In this document: piece after piece, positions 8,182 through 16,050 of the stretch
Position numbering within the stretch: the stretch's first letter is position 1
Layout: the number at the start of each line of letters is the position of its first letter
Assembly (NCBI GenBank): GCA_002406115.1
Contig: DHNC01000044.1
Location: 1-44,985, forward strand
Origin: Christensenella sp. UBA4626
GTDB taxonomy: Bacteria; Bacillota; Clostridia; Christensenellales; UBA1242
Direction: 5' to 3'
DNA: 44,985 nt
The notes under the pieces: model-generated
What the model saw: only the letters and a program-made list of their open reading frames with translations
Databases searched by the model: none
Told to the model about the DNA's origin: nothing
Translations under genes and position numbers: made by a program

Positions 8182-9273
8182 CTATTCAATAAACATACTG
8201 TCACCAAAACTGAAAAATCGATATTGATTTTCAACGGCAAATTCGTATAAATTCATCGTATTTTCGTAGCCCGCAAACGCACTGATAAGCATAATCAAAG
8301 TTGACTTTGGCAAATGGAAGTTTGTGATGAGTGCGTCAACGATTTTAAAATCATATGGCGGATAAATAAAAATGCTTGTATTGTCATCATCAGCAGCAAG
8401 TGGCACGCCTTTTAATGCAACGCTTTCAAGTGTGCGGACGCTTGTTGTGCCAACGGCAATAACACGACGATTTTCTCTTTTTGCTTTGTTGATTGCCTCT
8501 GCTGCTTGCTCACTTAAATGATAATGTTCGGTGTGCATTGTGTGTTTCGTGATATCATCCTCTTTGCATGGACGGAAAGTGCCAAGCCCAACATCAAGGG
8601 TAAGTTCCACAATTTCTACCCCCATATCTTGGATACGTTTCAAAAGTTCTTTTGTAAAATGCAAGCCAGCAGTTGGTGCGGCGGCACTGCCTTCAACTTT
8701 GTTGTAAACGGTCTGATAACGCTCTTTATCCTTTAATTTTTCGTGAATATAATGTGGCAAAGGCATTTGACCAATACGAGATAAAATATCCTCAAAAACG
8801 CCGTTATAAATAAATTTTACGATGCGGTTTCCGTCCTCTTTGACAGATATAATTTCGCATTTTAATTCTTCATTAAATGTAACGACTGAGCCAACTGGAA
8901 CACGTTTTGCCGGTTTTATAAGCACTTCCCATTCATCAAGTTTCAATCGTTTTAAAAGCAAAATTTCGATATTTGCGCCTGTGCTTTTTTTGCCATAAAG
9001 ACGAGCAGGCAAAACACGAGTGTTGTTGACAACAAGAACATCACCCTTACGTAAAAATTCGGTTACATCTTTAAAACGCCTTTGTTTAATTTCCTTTGTT
9101 TTGCGGTCAAAAACAAGCAATTTGCTTTCGTCACGCTTTTCAAGCGGAGTTTGAGCAATCAATTCTTCCGGCAAATAATAATCATATGTTGAAAGTTTTT
9201 GATAATCCACTTTGGTTTGCTTTTTTGCTGGCTGTTTTTTTGCTGTTAAACTTGACATCTTATTTGCTTTCAT
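8182..9273 (-). CDS. queA: S-adenosylmethionine:tRNA ribosyltransferase-isomerase
   Basis: QueA transfers and isomerises the ribosyl part of SAM to make epoxyqueuosine from preQ1-tRNA. Conserved blocks are 'YDYYLPEELIAQTPLEKRD' near the N-terminus, 'NNTRVLPARLYGKK', 'GSAAAPTAGLHFT' in the middle and 'TNFHLPKSTLIMLISAF' near the end. I take ATG 9273 (363 residues), which has AAGGTG upstream and overlaps the ruvB stop by 14 bases; an ATG at 9258 is a weaker choice. Either start leaves a Lys/Gln-rich N-terminal extension of about 30 residues beyond the usual QueA start. Confidence 0.96.
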   Translation of the reverse strand: MKANKMSSLTAKKQPAKKQTKVDYQKLSTYDYYLPEELIAQTPLEKRDESKLLVFDRKTKEIKQRRFKDVTEFLRKGDVLVVNNTRVLPARLYGKKSTGANIEILLLKRLKLDEWEVLIKPAKRVPVGSVVTFNEELKCEIISVKEDGNRIVKFIYNGVFEDILSRIGQMPLPHYIHEKLKDKERYQTVYNKVEGSAAAPTAGLHFTKELLKRIQDMGVEIVELTLDVGLGTFRPCKEDDITKHTMHTEHYHLSEQAAEAINKAKRENRRVIAVGTTSVRTLESVALKGVPLAADDDNTSIFIYPPYDFKIVDALITNFHLPKSTLIMLISAFAGYENTMNLYEFAVENQYRFFSFGDSMFIE

Positions 9274-10309
9274 CTTCGTCACCTTCTGTAACATCAAGTT
9301 GCAAAGATTTTGGAACAGGCAAGCCAAAATGTTCATACGCCAAGCGAGTTACCATCCTACCCCTATTTGTACGCAAAACAAAGCCAAGTTGCATCAAATA
9401 TGGCTCAACAATATCCTCGATTGTTGAGATTTCTTCATTTGTTGTTGCTGACAAAGTTTCCAACCCGACTGGGCCGCCACCAAATTTTTCAATCATTGCC
9501 AAAAGCACACGCTTGTCGACATAATCAAGCCCAAGTTCGTCAATATCCATAAGAGTAAGGGCTTTTTTGGCGTCCTCGGCAGTAATCCTATCTTTATCTT
9601 CAACCTGAACATAGTCACGCACACGTTTTAACAAGCGGTTTGCAATACGTGGAGTGCCACGGCTCCTCCTTGCGATTTCATAAGTGGCTTGCTCGTCAAT
9701 GCTCACGTTCAAAATGCTTGCAGAACGAGAGATAATTTTTGCAATTTCGTCCACTGTGTAAAGTTCCAAGCGGCAGGAAATGCCAAATCTATCACGCAAA
9801 GGGCTTGATAAATTGCCCGCTTTTGTGGTTGCACCAATCAAAGTGAAAGGTTGGATTTTAAGACGCATACTGCGTGCGCTAGGACCTTTGCCGACGATAA
9901 AGTCAAGAGCATAATCTTCCATAGCGGGATACAAAATTTCTTCCACGGATTTGCTTATGCGGTGAATTTCGTCAATAAAAAGCACATCATTTGTGTTGAG
10001 ATTTGTTAAAATTGCGGCAAGGTCGGCTGCGTTTTCAATGCTGGGGCCACTGGTTATTTTTATTTGGCTGCCAATTTCGTTTGCGATGATATGGCTCAAT
10101 GTTGTTTTGCCAAGCCCTGGGGGTCCATACAACAAAACATGGTCAAGTGCCTCTTTACGCTTTTTTGCTGCGGCGATATATACTTTCAAATTAGATTTGA
10201 TTTTTTCCTGACCAGTGTATTCGTCAAAAGACATAGGTCGAAGTTTGTTTTCCACTTCGACATCGCTCATGTTTTTGGTGCTGCTTATAAATCTATCTCT
10301 CTCTTCCAT
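9260..10309 (-). CDS. ruvB: Holliday junction branch migration helicase RuvB
   Basis: 349 residues, normal length. RuvB is the AAA+ motor that drives branch migration with RuvA. Walker A G-P-P-G-L-G-K-T-T, Walker B L-F-I-D-E-I-H, sensor G-A-T-T-K-A-G and the arginine finger in R-D-R-F-G-I are all present, followed by the C-terminal winged-helix part with EKFGGGPVGLETL. It overlaps queA by 14 bases and follows ruvA by 61 bases, so the four genes ruvA-ruvB-queA-tgt look like one operon. Confidence 0.98.
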   Translation of the reverse strand: MEERDRFISSTKNMSDVEVENKLRPMSFDEYTGQEKIKSNLKVYIAAAKKRKEALDHVLLYGPPGLGKTTLSHIIANEIGSQIKITSGPSIENAADLAAILTNLNTNDVLFIDEIHRISKSVEEILYPAMEDYALDFIVGKGPSARSMRLKIQPFTLIGATTKAGNLSSPLRDRFGISCRLELYTVDEIAKIISRSASILNVSIDEQATYEIARRSRGTPRIANRLLKRVRDYVQVEDKDRITAEDAKKALTLMDIDELGLDYVDKRVLLAMIEKFGGGPVGLETLSATTNEEISTIEDIVEPYLMQLGFVLRTNRGRMVTRLAYEHFGLPVPKSLQLDVTEGDEDESK

Positions 10310-10370
10310 AAAATCCTCTTAAAGAAACATCACAAGCCGTTTGCTTTTGCCGCTTTGTGATGAAATCTTA

Positions 10371-10970
10371 TTATTGTTCACCAAGTGAATGCAATACTTT
10401 TGCAACAATGCTTTCGCCAGTGTCTGTTTCTGTTGCCACGGCTTTTGCACGCTTTGTGGCCTCCGCCTTGCTCAATCCAAGGCTTGTAAGCACGATGATT
10501 GCATCGTCCATATATTGATTTTTTGTGTCAACTTCAAACGGATTGACATCTGGCAACAAGAAATCAAATGGCTTGATTTTGTCTTTCAATTCGACAATGA
10601 TGCGTTCTGCCGTCTTTTTGCCTATGCCTTTGCAAGAGCCAATCACTGACACATCCTGCGTCACGATACTGTTTACAATTTTGTTCATTTTTTCGGCTGA
10701 CAAAATCGCTATGGCAGTTTTGCTGCCCACACCTGACACGGAAATGAGTTGCATAAACAAGCGTTTTTCTTCCGGACTGACAAAGCCGTAAAGGCTCATT
10801 TCGTCTTCCCTAACGTGCATATATGTGTAAATTTTCACCTCTTCGTCAATGGCTGGCAAAGCAACCATACAACTTTTTGTGACGTAGATTTGAAAACCAA
10901 CACCATTGCATTCAACCGTAATATTGTCAAAATCTTTATCTCTTAAAATACCTTTTATAAAGCCTATCAT
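10371..10970 (-). CDS. ruvA: Holliday junction DNA-binding protein RuvA
   Basis: 199 residues. N-terminal OB fold (1-62), two helix-hairpin-helix motifs (SVSGVGSKTA and CKGIGKKTAERI) and the C-terminal domain (about 150-199) that contacts RuvB. It binds the four-way junction and loads RuvB. The start is 'MIGFIKG', typical of the family. Confidence 0.97.
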   Translation of the reverse strand: MIGFIKGILRDKDFDNITVECNGVGFQIYVTKSCMVALPAIDEEVKIYTYMHVREDEMSLYGFVSPEEKRLFMQLISVSGVGSKTAIAILSAEKMNKIVNSIVTQDVSVIGSCKGIGKKTAERIIVELKDKIKPFDFLLPDVNPFEVDTKNQYMDDAIIVLTSLGLSKAEATKRAKAVATETDTGESIVAKVLHSLGEQ

Positions 10971-10981
10971 TTTTTACCCTT

Positions 10982-11449
10982 CTATTTTTTATTTTCCTCG
11001 TCAGAATTTGTTGGCGCCGCCTCTTGATTTTGCTGTTCCTTGGTTTGTGCCACCATTTCGTCAACTATTTGAGATTCTGTTGGCACGCTGTTATCTTGAC
11101 CGTTGTACAACTTTTGAGCATAGTCCATGCTTATCAAAATCCTCTGATAAGGTTTTGCTGTGAACCACGAACAAGATGTGAAAACTGCATATAAGGATAA
11201 AAGAATAAATGCGATATCAAAGCCCAAACCGAATGCGTTATATTCGCCATCAATCAAAAGCAATGTCATGATTGCAACTGTGACAATCAAACAAATCAAA
11301 GCAATAGCCAAATATCCAAAAATAACAAGCAAATTGCGTTTGTTTAATTTCTTTTGATTTTTGTCTGTCAGCATAAGATACATTTCTCTCAACACTGCAT
11401 CCTGTTGTTGATTTGGCTTTTTAAAAGCCTTCATCCAAAATAAAATCAT
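10982..11449 (-). CDS. two-helix membrane protein of unknown function
   Basis: 155 residues. A basic N-terminal part (1-40, Lys/Gln-rich) is followed by two transmembrane helices (about 43-66 and 73-95) and a cytoplasmic, Gln/Glu/Asn-rich tail of about 55 residues. I do not recognise a family. It lies 11 bases before ruvA and follows ruvC after a block of tandem hairpins, so it is probably co-transcribed with ruvA. An AAGGATGG lies about 9 bases before the start ATG at 11449. Confidence 0.75.
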   Translation of the reverse strand: MILFWMKAFKKPNQQQDAVLREMYLMLTDKNQKKLNKRNLLVIFGYLAIALICLIVTVAIMTLLLIDGEYNAFGLGFDIAFILLSLYAVFTSCSWFTAKPYQRILISMDYAQKLYNGQDNSVPTESQIVDEMVAQTKEQQNQEAAPTNSDEENKK

Positions 11450-11477
11450 GTCGTTTTTCCATCCTTTTTGCGTGGGA

Positions 11478-11620
11478 CTTTGTTTTTTACATAAAAACTG
11501 AATTGATTAGGATTTAGTTTTCCTTACGTAAAACTAAATTGAATTAGAATTTAGTTTTTTTAATAAAAACCTAAATTGAGTTGAAATTTAGTTTTCTTAA
11601 CAAAAAACTAAATTGAGTTG
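11478..11620 (-). repeat. tandem hairpin repeats at the ruvC 3' end
   Basis: About three and a half copies of a roughly 37-bp unit. Each unit carries TTTAGTTTT facing AAAACTAAA, so each can fold into a hairpin in the ruvC transcript. The first unit begins in the last codons of ruvC, whose stop TAG is part of the repeat. The copies differ by several bases, and this fills the gap between ruvC and the next gene. Confidence 0.75.
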
Positions 11621-12093
11621 TCGCTCATTATTGAGTTGGTTTGCATATGTGTGAGGGCGACGGCAAGTGCGTCGGCTGCATCGTCTGGTTTTGGAGTTTG
11701 GCTTAAACCCAAAATATTTTTAACCATAAATTGCACTTGTTTTTTTTCTGCCCTGCCATTGCCGGTCAGTGCTTGTTTTATTTGAAGAGGTGTGTATTCA
11801 AAAAGTTTGTCTGTATACTGTTTTGAAGCGACAATCAGCACGCCACGGGCTTCCGCCACCGGTATGGCTGTTGTGTTGTTTGTGTTGAAAAACAACTCTT
11901 CAAACGCAACTTGGTCTGGCCTAAAAGTTTCCATCAACTCGCAAGTGGCTTGATAAATGGTGTTAAGTCGGCTGCTGATAGACATTGATTTTGGCGTGGT
12001 AATAACACCAAAGTCCACGACTTTGCATCCATTTGTTTCGATAACGCCGTAGCCAACGATATTGTAGCCCGGGTCAATACCCAAAATCCTCAT
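11608..12093 (-). CDS. ruvC: crossover junction endodeoxyribonuclease RuvC
   Basis: 161 residues, normal length. RuvC resolves Holliday junctions as a dimer. The acidic catalytic residues are present: D7 in GIDPG, E65/E66 in FEELFF, and D138 with D141 in PDDAADALA. AGGGA precedes ATG 12093. RuvC is separated from ruvA by one unknown membrane gene and the tandem hairpins. Confidence 0.97.
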   Translation of the reverse strand: MRILGIDPGYNIVGYGVIETNGCKVVDFGVITTPKSMSISSRLNTIYQATCELMETFRPDQVAFEELFFNTNNTTAIPVAEARGVLIVASKQYTDKLFEYTPLQIKQALTGNGRAEKKQVQFMVKNILGLSQTPKPDDAADALAVALTHMQTNSIMSDNSI

Positions 12094-12102
12094 TTTAAGT
12101 CC

Positions 12103-12696
12103 CTATGCCGTTTGTTGCAATTGGCTGATAAGAGTGTTTACGCTTGTGTAAAGTTCGGCAAATCGGGTGTTATCCTCCTCCAATTTGTTTTTCTTTACAT
12201 TATAATCGCTTATAAGCATCTCAATCTTATCCAAAATTGCCTTTATAATTTTAACTTGTTGTTTGTATCCTTTGATGACAATCGCTGGTGTGTTTTCATC
12301 CACGTTGGACTTAAAATCCTTGCAAAGATTGCTAACTTCGTGCTTATATTCGGTTTTAAGGCTGCCACAATCTTGCAATGCCACACGATATTTTTTGGTT
12401 GCTTGGACAAAATTGTTGTTCACTTCTTGCACTTCCTTGTCCAAACGAGTGATTTTTGATTTGTTTTTGTTGTAAACCTCTTTGCGGTCTGCCTTTTTTG
12501 CCGATGAAATATCTCGTGTGATTGTGCTTAAATCATTTTTATGGTCAATCATTTGCTCAAAGCAGTTTGAAACATTTGCACGACTGTCTTCCGCAATCAA
12601 AAGTGCACTATTGTAGAGCGAAAACAACGCTGACAACTTGTTGCGATTGTCATTGAGTTGTTTTACGATATCCAGCAATTTATCATTAGTATCCAT
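12103..12696 (-). CDS. coiled-coil protein of unknown function
   Basis: 197 residues, almost wholly helical and charged, with heptad-like spacing over most of its length and no signal peptide or membrane segment. No family recognised. It starts one base after the yebC stop and ends 9 bases before ruvC, so it sits inside a yebC-unknown-ruvC operon. The YebC tail, GAGGAAGAA, serves as its ribosome binding site. Confidence 0.75.
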   Translation of the reverse strand: MDTNDKLLDIVKQLNDNRNKLSALFSLYNSALLIAEDSRANVSNCFEQMIDHKNDLSTITRDISSAKKADRKEVYNKNKSKITRLDKEVQEVNNNFVQATKKYRVALQDCGSLKTEYKHEVSNLCKDFKSNVDENTPAIVIKGYKQQVKIIKAILDKIEMLISDYNVKKNKLEEDNTRFAELYTSVNTLISQLQQTA

Positions 12697-12697
12697 T

Positions 12698-13423
12698 TTA
12701 TTCTTCCTCTAAGTTATGTACCACGTCAATGACATCATCACTTTCGTTGAGTTTGTCAATCATCTTGTCAAATGTTTCACGTTTATGCTCGTCAAGAGAT
12801 ACGTAATTTTGAGGTATCATTTCAACACCAGAACTCAAAATTGTGTATCCAGCATCCTCAAATGCTTTTACAAGTTCGTTGACTGAACCAGCGCTTGGCT
12901 CAGTGTAAACTGTGAACACTTCGTCATCTTCGCAATCCACGGCGTTCATATTGATAGCAAGTTCCATCGCTGCATCGCCGTCAAAATTGGTGCCTTTTTC
13001 GACAACCACAACGCCACGATTGTCAAACAAATAACTTACGCAACCGGTTGAACCCAAACTTCCGCCAAATTTATCAAAAGCGTAGCGAACATCGCTGCTT
13101 GTGCGGTTTTTGTTGTCTGTATAGCATTTAACAACCACTGCAACGCCGCCTACGCCATATCCTTCGTATGTTTGTTCAACAAAATTACTGTTGTCAATCT
13201 CACTGTTTTTCTTGATAATGCCGTTGATACGGTCGTTTGGCATATTGTATTGACGAGCCTTTGCAATCGCCATTTTGAGTTTTGAGTTGCTGTCAATGTT
13301 TGGGCCTCCCTCTTTGACCGCAACCATAATTTCCCTACCAATTTTTGTAAACACTTTGCTGCGTTCTGCGTCTGATTTTTCTTTTCTACCTTTAATATTG
13401 TTCCATTTACTATGTCCTGACAT
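12698..13423 (-). CDS. yebC: YebC/PmpR family protein (DUF28)
   Basis: 241 residues. The signature SGHSKWNNIKGRK at the N-terminus, 'YEGYGVGGVAVVV' and 'TDNKNRTSSDVRYAFDKFGG' in the middle identify the family. Members act as transcription regulators, or, as shown for several YebC proteins, help ribosomes through polyproline stretches. AAGGAG lies before ATG 13423. Pairing with ruvC is a common arrangement. Confidence 0.96.
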   Translation of the reverse strand: MSGHSKWNNIKGRKEKSDAERSKVFTKIGREIMVAVKEGGPNIDSNSKLKMAIAKARQYNMPNDRINGIIKKNSEIDNSNFVEQTYEGYGVGGVAVVVKCYTDNKNRTSSDVRYAFDKFGGSLGSTGCVSYLFDNRGVVVVEKGTNFDGDAAMELAINMNAVDCEDDEVFTVYTEPSAGSVNELVKAFEDAGYTILSSGVEMIPQNYVSLDEHKRETFDKMIDKLNESDDVIDVVHNLEEE

Positions 13424-13481
13424 AAAATCTCCTTAAAATAAACTTTTTTTCATTAAAAATATGTTTTGTTGCTGCAATAAA

Positions 13482-14192
13482 CTAGATTTGTGCAAGTTTT
13501 TGCATGATAATACTGCCAGCCACGCCGGCATTTAAGCTTTCAACACCCGAAACCATAGGTATTGAGATCGTTTTGTTGGCTAGCGCCCGCATTTGGTTGC
13601 TAACACCATTCCCCTCATTGCCAATTATAACAGAAACCCTGCCCTTTGGCAAACGAAATTTGTTGACGTCTTCACCAGACATATCTGCCACCAAAAAATT
13701 TTCGGCAATCTGGCTTTTGTTGGCAACAAATCCCCCATAATCAACACGATGAACGTGCGCTTTGAGGATTACGCCTGCACTGCTCCTAACCACTTTATCG
13801 CTGAATGGGTCAGCCCCGTCAACCACGTAAATATCATTGAAACCAAAAGCAACCGCACTGCGTATTAAAGTGCCAACATTGCCCGGGTCTTGCAAATTGT
13901 CCAACACCAAAGAATTGCCCGACGCTTGCCAGCCATATTCCTTGATTTTGCAAACGCAAATAATTGATTGAGGTGTTTTTGTTGTTGCCAAACTATCAAA
14001 CATTTTTTTGGATACAACAGAAATATTTGGAAAACCTTTTAAATCCGCATCGGTTGTGATTGTGTGCACAATTTCAATTGCAGAACCAAGCAAATCACGG
14101 CAAAATTTGTCCCCTTCAACGATAAAAAGGGACTGCTCTGCTCTATATTTTTTGTCTTTTAGATTTTTGATATCCGCATTGGTCAAATTCAT
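13482..14192 (-). CDS. TrmH/SpoU family RNA 2'-O-methyltransferase
   Basis: 236 residues with an N-terminal substrate-binding part (1-80) and a SPOUT domain carrying the three motifs: 'LDNLQDPGNVGTLIRSA' (motif 1), 'VIIGNEGNGVS' (motif 2) and 'IPMVSGVESLNAGVAGSI' (motif 3, the trefoil knot). Such enzymes methylate ribose in rRNA or tRNA using SAM; the exact target cannot be read from sequence. The ATG at 14192 has no Shine-Dalgarno and sits eight bases after a TATAAT box. Confidence 0.93.
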   Translation of the reverse strand: MNLTNADIKNLKDKKYRAEQSLFIVEGDKFCRDLLGSAIEIVHTITTDADLKGFPNISVVSKKMFDSLATTKTPQSIICVCKIKEYGWQASGNSLVLDNLQDPGNVGTLIRSAVAFGFNDIYVVDGADPFSDKVVRSSAGVILKAHVHRVDYGGFVANKSQIAENFLVADMSGEDVNKFRLPKGRVSVIIGNEGNGVSNQMRALANKTISIPMVSGVESLNAGVAGSIIMQKLAQI

Positions 14193-14200
14193 ACATTTTG

Positions 14201-14229
14201 ATTATATCAAACATAAAAATAATAGTCAA
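14201..14229 (-). promoter_or_regulatory. promoter of the SpoU methyltransferase, candidate leaderless start
   Basis: TTGACT (14224-14229), 17-base spacer, TATAAT (14201-14206). The ATG begins at 14192, so transcription should start 0-2 bases before it. No Shine-Dalgarno can exist on that transcript. Confidence 0.75.
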
Positions 14230-14291
14230 ATAAAATGTCTTGCTAACACTATGGCATTTTAAATGCTTTGCTTAAAATAATCATTTAAACA

Positions 14292-14338
14292 ACAAAAAAA
14301 GTTGGCTGTTACACCAACTTTTATTTACTATGCTTTCT
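14292..14338 (-). repeat. second copy of the rplT 3' end and terminator
   Basis: 47 bases identical to 14624-14670. It contains the rplT terminator hairpin and the last few codons of rplT, 332 bases from the original. The MITE-like element lies between the two copies. Confidence 0.9.
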
Positions 14339-14352
14339 GCCGGTACCTCTTT

Positions 14353-14566
14353 CTTGTGTCCCCTTGTGAGGGGAAGGTTGGTACGAATGCAATGAGTACC
14401 AAAGGGTAGTTTTTTATGACTAACACAACAATATTTAAACAAAACAAAGATTAAAAATATTTTTTAATATTCAAATCATTAAATAGGATGTTAAATTTAC
14501 AACTACCCTTTGGTGTGCTTGACAAGACCCGCACACCAACCTTCCCCTCACAAGGGGACACGAGAT
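14353..14566. mobile_element. MITE-like element with compound terminal inverted repeats
   Basis: The left end (14355-14414) and right end (14501-14564) are inverted copies: both read GTGTCCCCTTGTGAGGGG, then AAGGTTGGT, a variable 15-25 bases and ACCAAAGGGTAGTT, towards the centre. Each arm can itself fold (CCCC-n6-GGGG; GGTAC...GTACC). The middle (about 85 bases) is AT-rich and codes for nothing. This is the build of a small non-autonomous element or a bacterial intergenic palindrome. No adjacent short target duplication is clear. Confidence 0.75.
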
Positions 14567-14625
14567 TTTTTGTTCATCATTAAACCTCTAACGAACCATA
14601 AGGCTAACCGGTGTTTTATAGATAC

Positions 14626-14656
14626 AAAAAAAGTTGGCTGTTACACCAACTTTTAT
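14626..14656 (-). terminator. intrinsic terminator of infC-rpmI-rplT
   Basis: AAAAGTTGG pairs with CCAACTTTT around a seven-base loop and is followed by T. It lies just after the rplT stop, and an identical second copy lies at 14294-14324. Confidence 0.9.
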
Positions 14657-14659
14657 TTA

Positions 14660-15007
14660 CTATGCTTTCTTTGCTGTTTCTACGAGTTTTGCAAATGCTT
14701 CCTTATCGCAAACTGCCATATCAGCCAAAACCTTGCGGTTGAGGTCGATATTAGCCTTTTTCAAGCCAGCGATAAATTTGCTGTAAGAGATTGCATTTTC
14801 ACGGCAAGCTGCGTTGATACGTGTAATCCACAATGAACGCATATCACGTTTTTTCAATTTACGGCCAGTGTAAGCGTATTGGCCAGATTTCATAACTGCT
14901 TGACGAGCAACACGATACAATTTTGATTTAGCACCACGATAGCCTTTTGCGTCTTTTAAGATAGCACGACGTTTTTTTGTTGCATTAACACCACGTTTAA
15001 TTCTCAT
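14660..15007 (-). CDS. rplT: 50S ribosomal protein L20
   Basis: 115 residues, normal length. The N-terminal RNA-binding arm, 'RIKRGVNATKKRRAILKDAKGYRGAKSKLYRVA' type, and the 'RITRINAACRENAISYSKFI' core (here with RSLWITRINAA) identify L20. L20 binds 23S rRNA early in assembly and in Firmicutes also represses its own operon. AGGAGGC precedes the ATG. It follows rpmI by 10 bases. Confidence 0.98.
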   Translation of the reverse strand: MRIKRGVNATKKRRAILKDAKGYRGAKSKLYRVARQAVMKSGQYAYTGRKLKKRDMRSLWITRINAACRENAISYSKFIAGLKKANIDLNRKVLADMAVCDKEAFAKLVETAKKA

Positions 15008-15017
15008 CTTTTGCCTC

Positions 15018-15206
15018 CTAAATCATTTCCTTTATGTTTCTTTCGTATTGTTTAGAAACATAACCGGTTTTTCTTAAATTTCTTTTTCTCTTACGAGATT
15101 TTTTTGTCAAAATGTGACCTTTGCCATCGTGCATCATTTTGATTTTGCCTGTGCCAGTAAGTTTAAAACGCTTAGCAACAGTTTTTCTTGTTTTCATTTT
15201 TGGCAT
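15018..15206 (-). CDS. rpmI: 50S ribosomal protein L35
   Basis: 62 residues, 'MPKMKTRKTVAKRFKLTGTGK' start and the 'HILTKKSRKRKRNLR' basic core. Part of the universal infC-rpmI-rplT operon. AAGGAG lies upstream of the ATG. Confidence 0.98.
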   Translation of the reverse strand: MPKMKTRKTVAKRFKLTGTGKIKMMHDGKGHILTKKSRKRKRNLRKTGYVSKQYERNIKEMI

Positions 15207-15262
15207 AAAATTTCTCCTTTATAAAATTATTTGTAAAATGCAGTTATCTAACTTATGCGGAT

Positions 15263-15775
15263 TTACTTTTTTGAAATTGGTGCAAGGAACATAAAGATGT
15301 TTCTACCATTAACTTCGGGTTGTTTGTCAATTTGACCGACACTTGAACACATTTCTGCAAAGCGGCGCATTGTTTCCACCCCAACTTGTGGGCGTGCTTG
15401 AAATCTGCCAAACATACGGATGTTGACTTTAACTTTGCTGCCGTCAGCCAAAAATTTGCAAACTTGTTTTGCTTTTATTTCAAGGTCGTGATCATCAATT
15501 GTCATGCTCAAAGACATCTCTTTAAGTTGAGCGGTCTTTTGCGCTTTCTTTTGATCTTTAAGTTTTTTCAGTTCATCAAAACGATACTTGCCATAATCCA
15601 TAATTTTGCAAACAGGTGGTTTTGCTTCTGGTGCAATGAGGACGAGGTCAAGTTCATAATTTGATGCAACTTCAAGTGCTTTTTCGCTTGACATAATGCC
15701 AAGTTGTTCGCTTTTTGGACCGATTAAACGAACTTCTGGCAAAACAATTTGTTCATTTTTAAGTGATTCTTTCAA
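15263..15775 (-). CDS. infC: translation initiation factor IF-3
   Basis: 170 residues from a TTG start at 15775. IF-3 keeps 30S subunits free and checks the start codon. N-terminal 'LPEVRLIGPKSEQLGIM', linker, 'KPPVCKIMDYGKYRFDELKK' and the C-terminal 'MFGRFQARPQVGVETMRRF' blocks are present. There is no ATG in the N-terminal part; AGGAGG ends four bases before TTG, and the frame upstream runs through the leader hairpins, so TTG is the likely start. Rare start codons on infC are a known way for IF-3 to control its own synthesis. Confidence 0.95.
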   Translation of the reverse strand: MKESLKNEQIVLPEVRLIGPKSEQLGIMSSEKALEVASNYELDLVLIAPEAKPPVCKIMDYGKYRFDELKKLKDQKKAQKTAQLKEMSLSMTIDDHDLEIKAKQVCKFLADGSKVKVNIRMFGRFQARPQVGVETMRRFAEMCSSVGQIDKQPEVNGRNIFMFLAPISKK

Positions 15776-15940
15776 ATTTCCTCCTACCCAAAAAAAATGG
15801 GTCACTTTATGTAAAAGCACCCAAAAACAAATGTACAATCCAAAATTAACACTAATGCCAAAGGCAAATTAGTTATGTTAAATTTTAAAACCATTGTCGC
15901 TTTTGCTTCAAGGTGAGAAGTGGTAACTCCTACTTTTACA
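15776..15940 (-). promoter_or_regulatory. structured leader of infC-rpmI-rplT (L20/IF-3 type autoregulatory leader)
   Basis: About 165 bases lie between the predicted transcription start and the TTG. Next to the ribosome binding site two hairpins share one strand and exclude each other: GGGTGCTTT with AAAGTGACCC, or ACCC with GGGT around eight T just before AGGAGG. Further upstream CTAAT...ATTAG forms another stem. L20-binding leaders in this operon are known in Firmicutes; that this one binds L20 is inference. Confidence 0.6.
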
Positions 15941-15945
15941 ACCTT

Positions 15946-15974
15946 ATGATAACAAATATTAAAGCGATTGTCAA
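15946..15974 (-). promoter_or_regulatory. promoter of infC-rpmI-rplT
   Basis: TTGACA (15969-15974), 17-base spacer, TATCAT (15946-15951) on the minus strand. Confidence 0.75.
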
Positions 15975-16050
15975 CGGTTTATGTGGATTTTTTTTGTAAA
16001 GTTTTTATATATTTTTTATAGACTTTAAAGCCCAAATCAAACAATTTCAG

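Noticed and set aside
11478..11620. CRISPR-like array after ruvC
   Set aside because: Units are contiguous with no unique spacers and have diverged; no cas genes are near. It is a tandem hairpin repeat.
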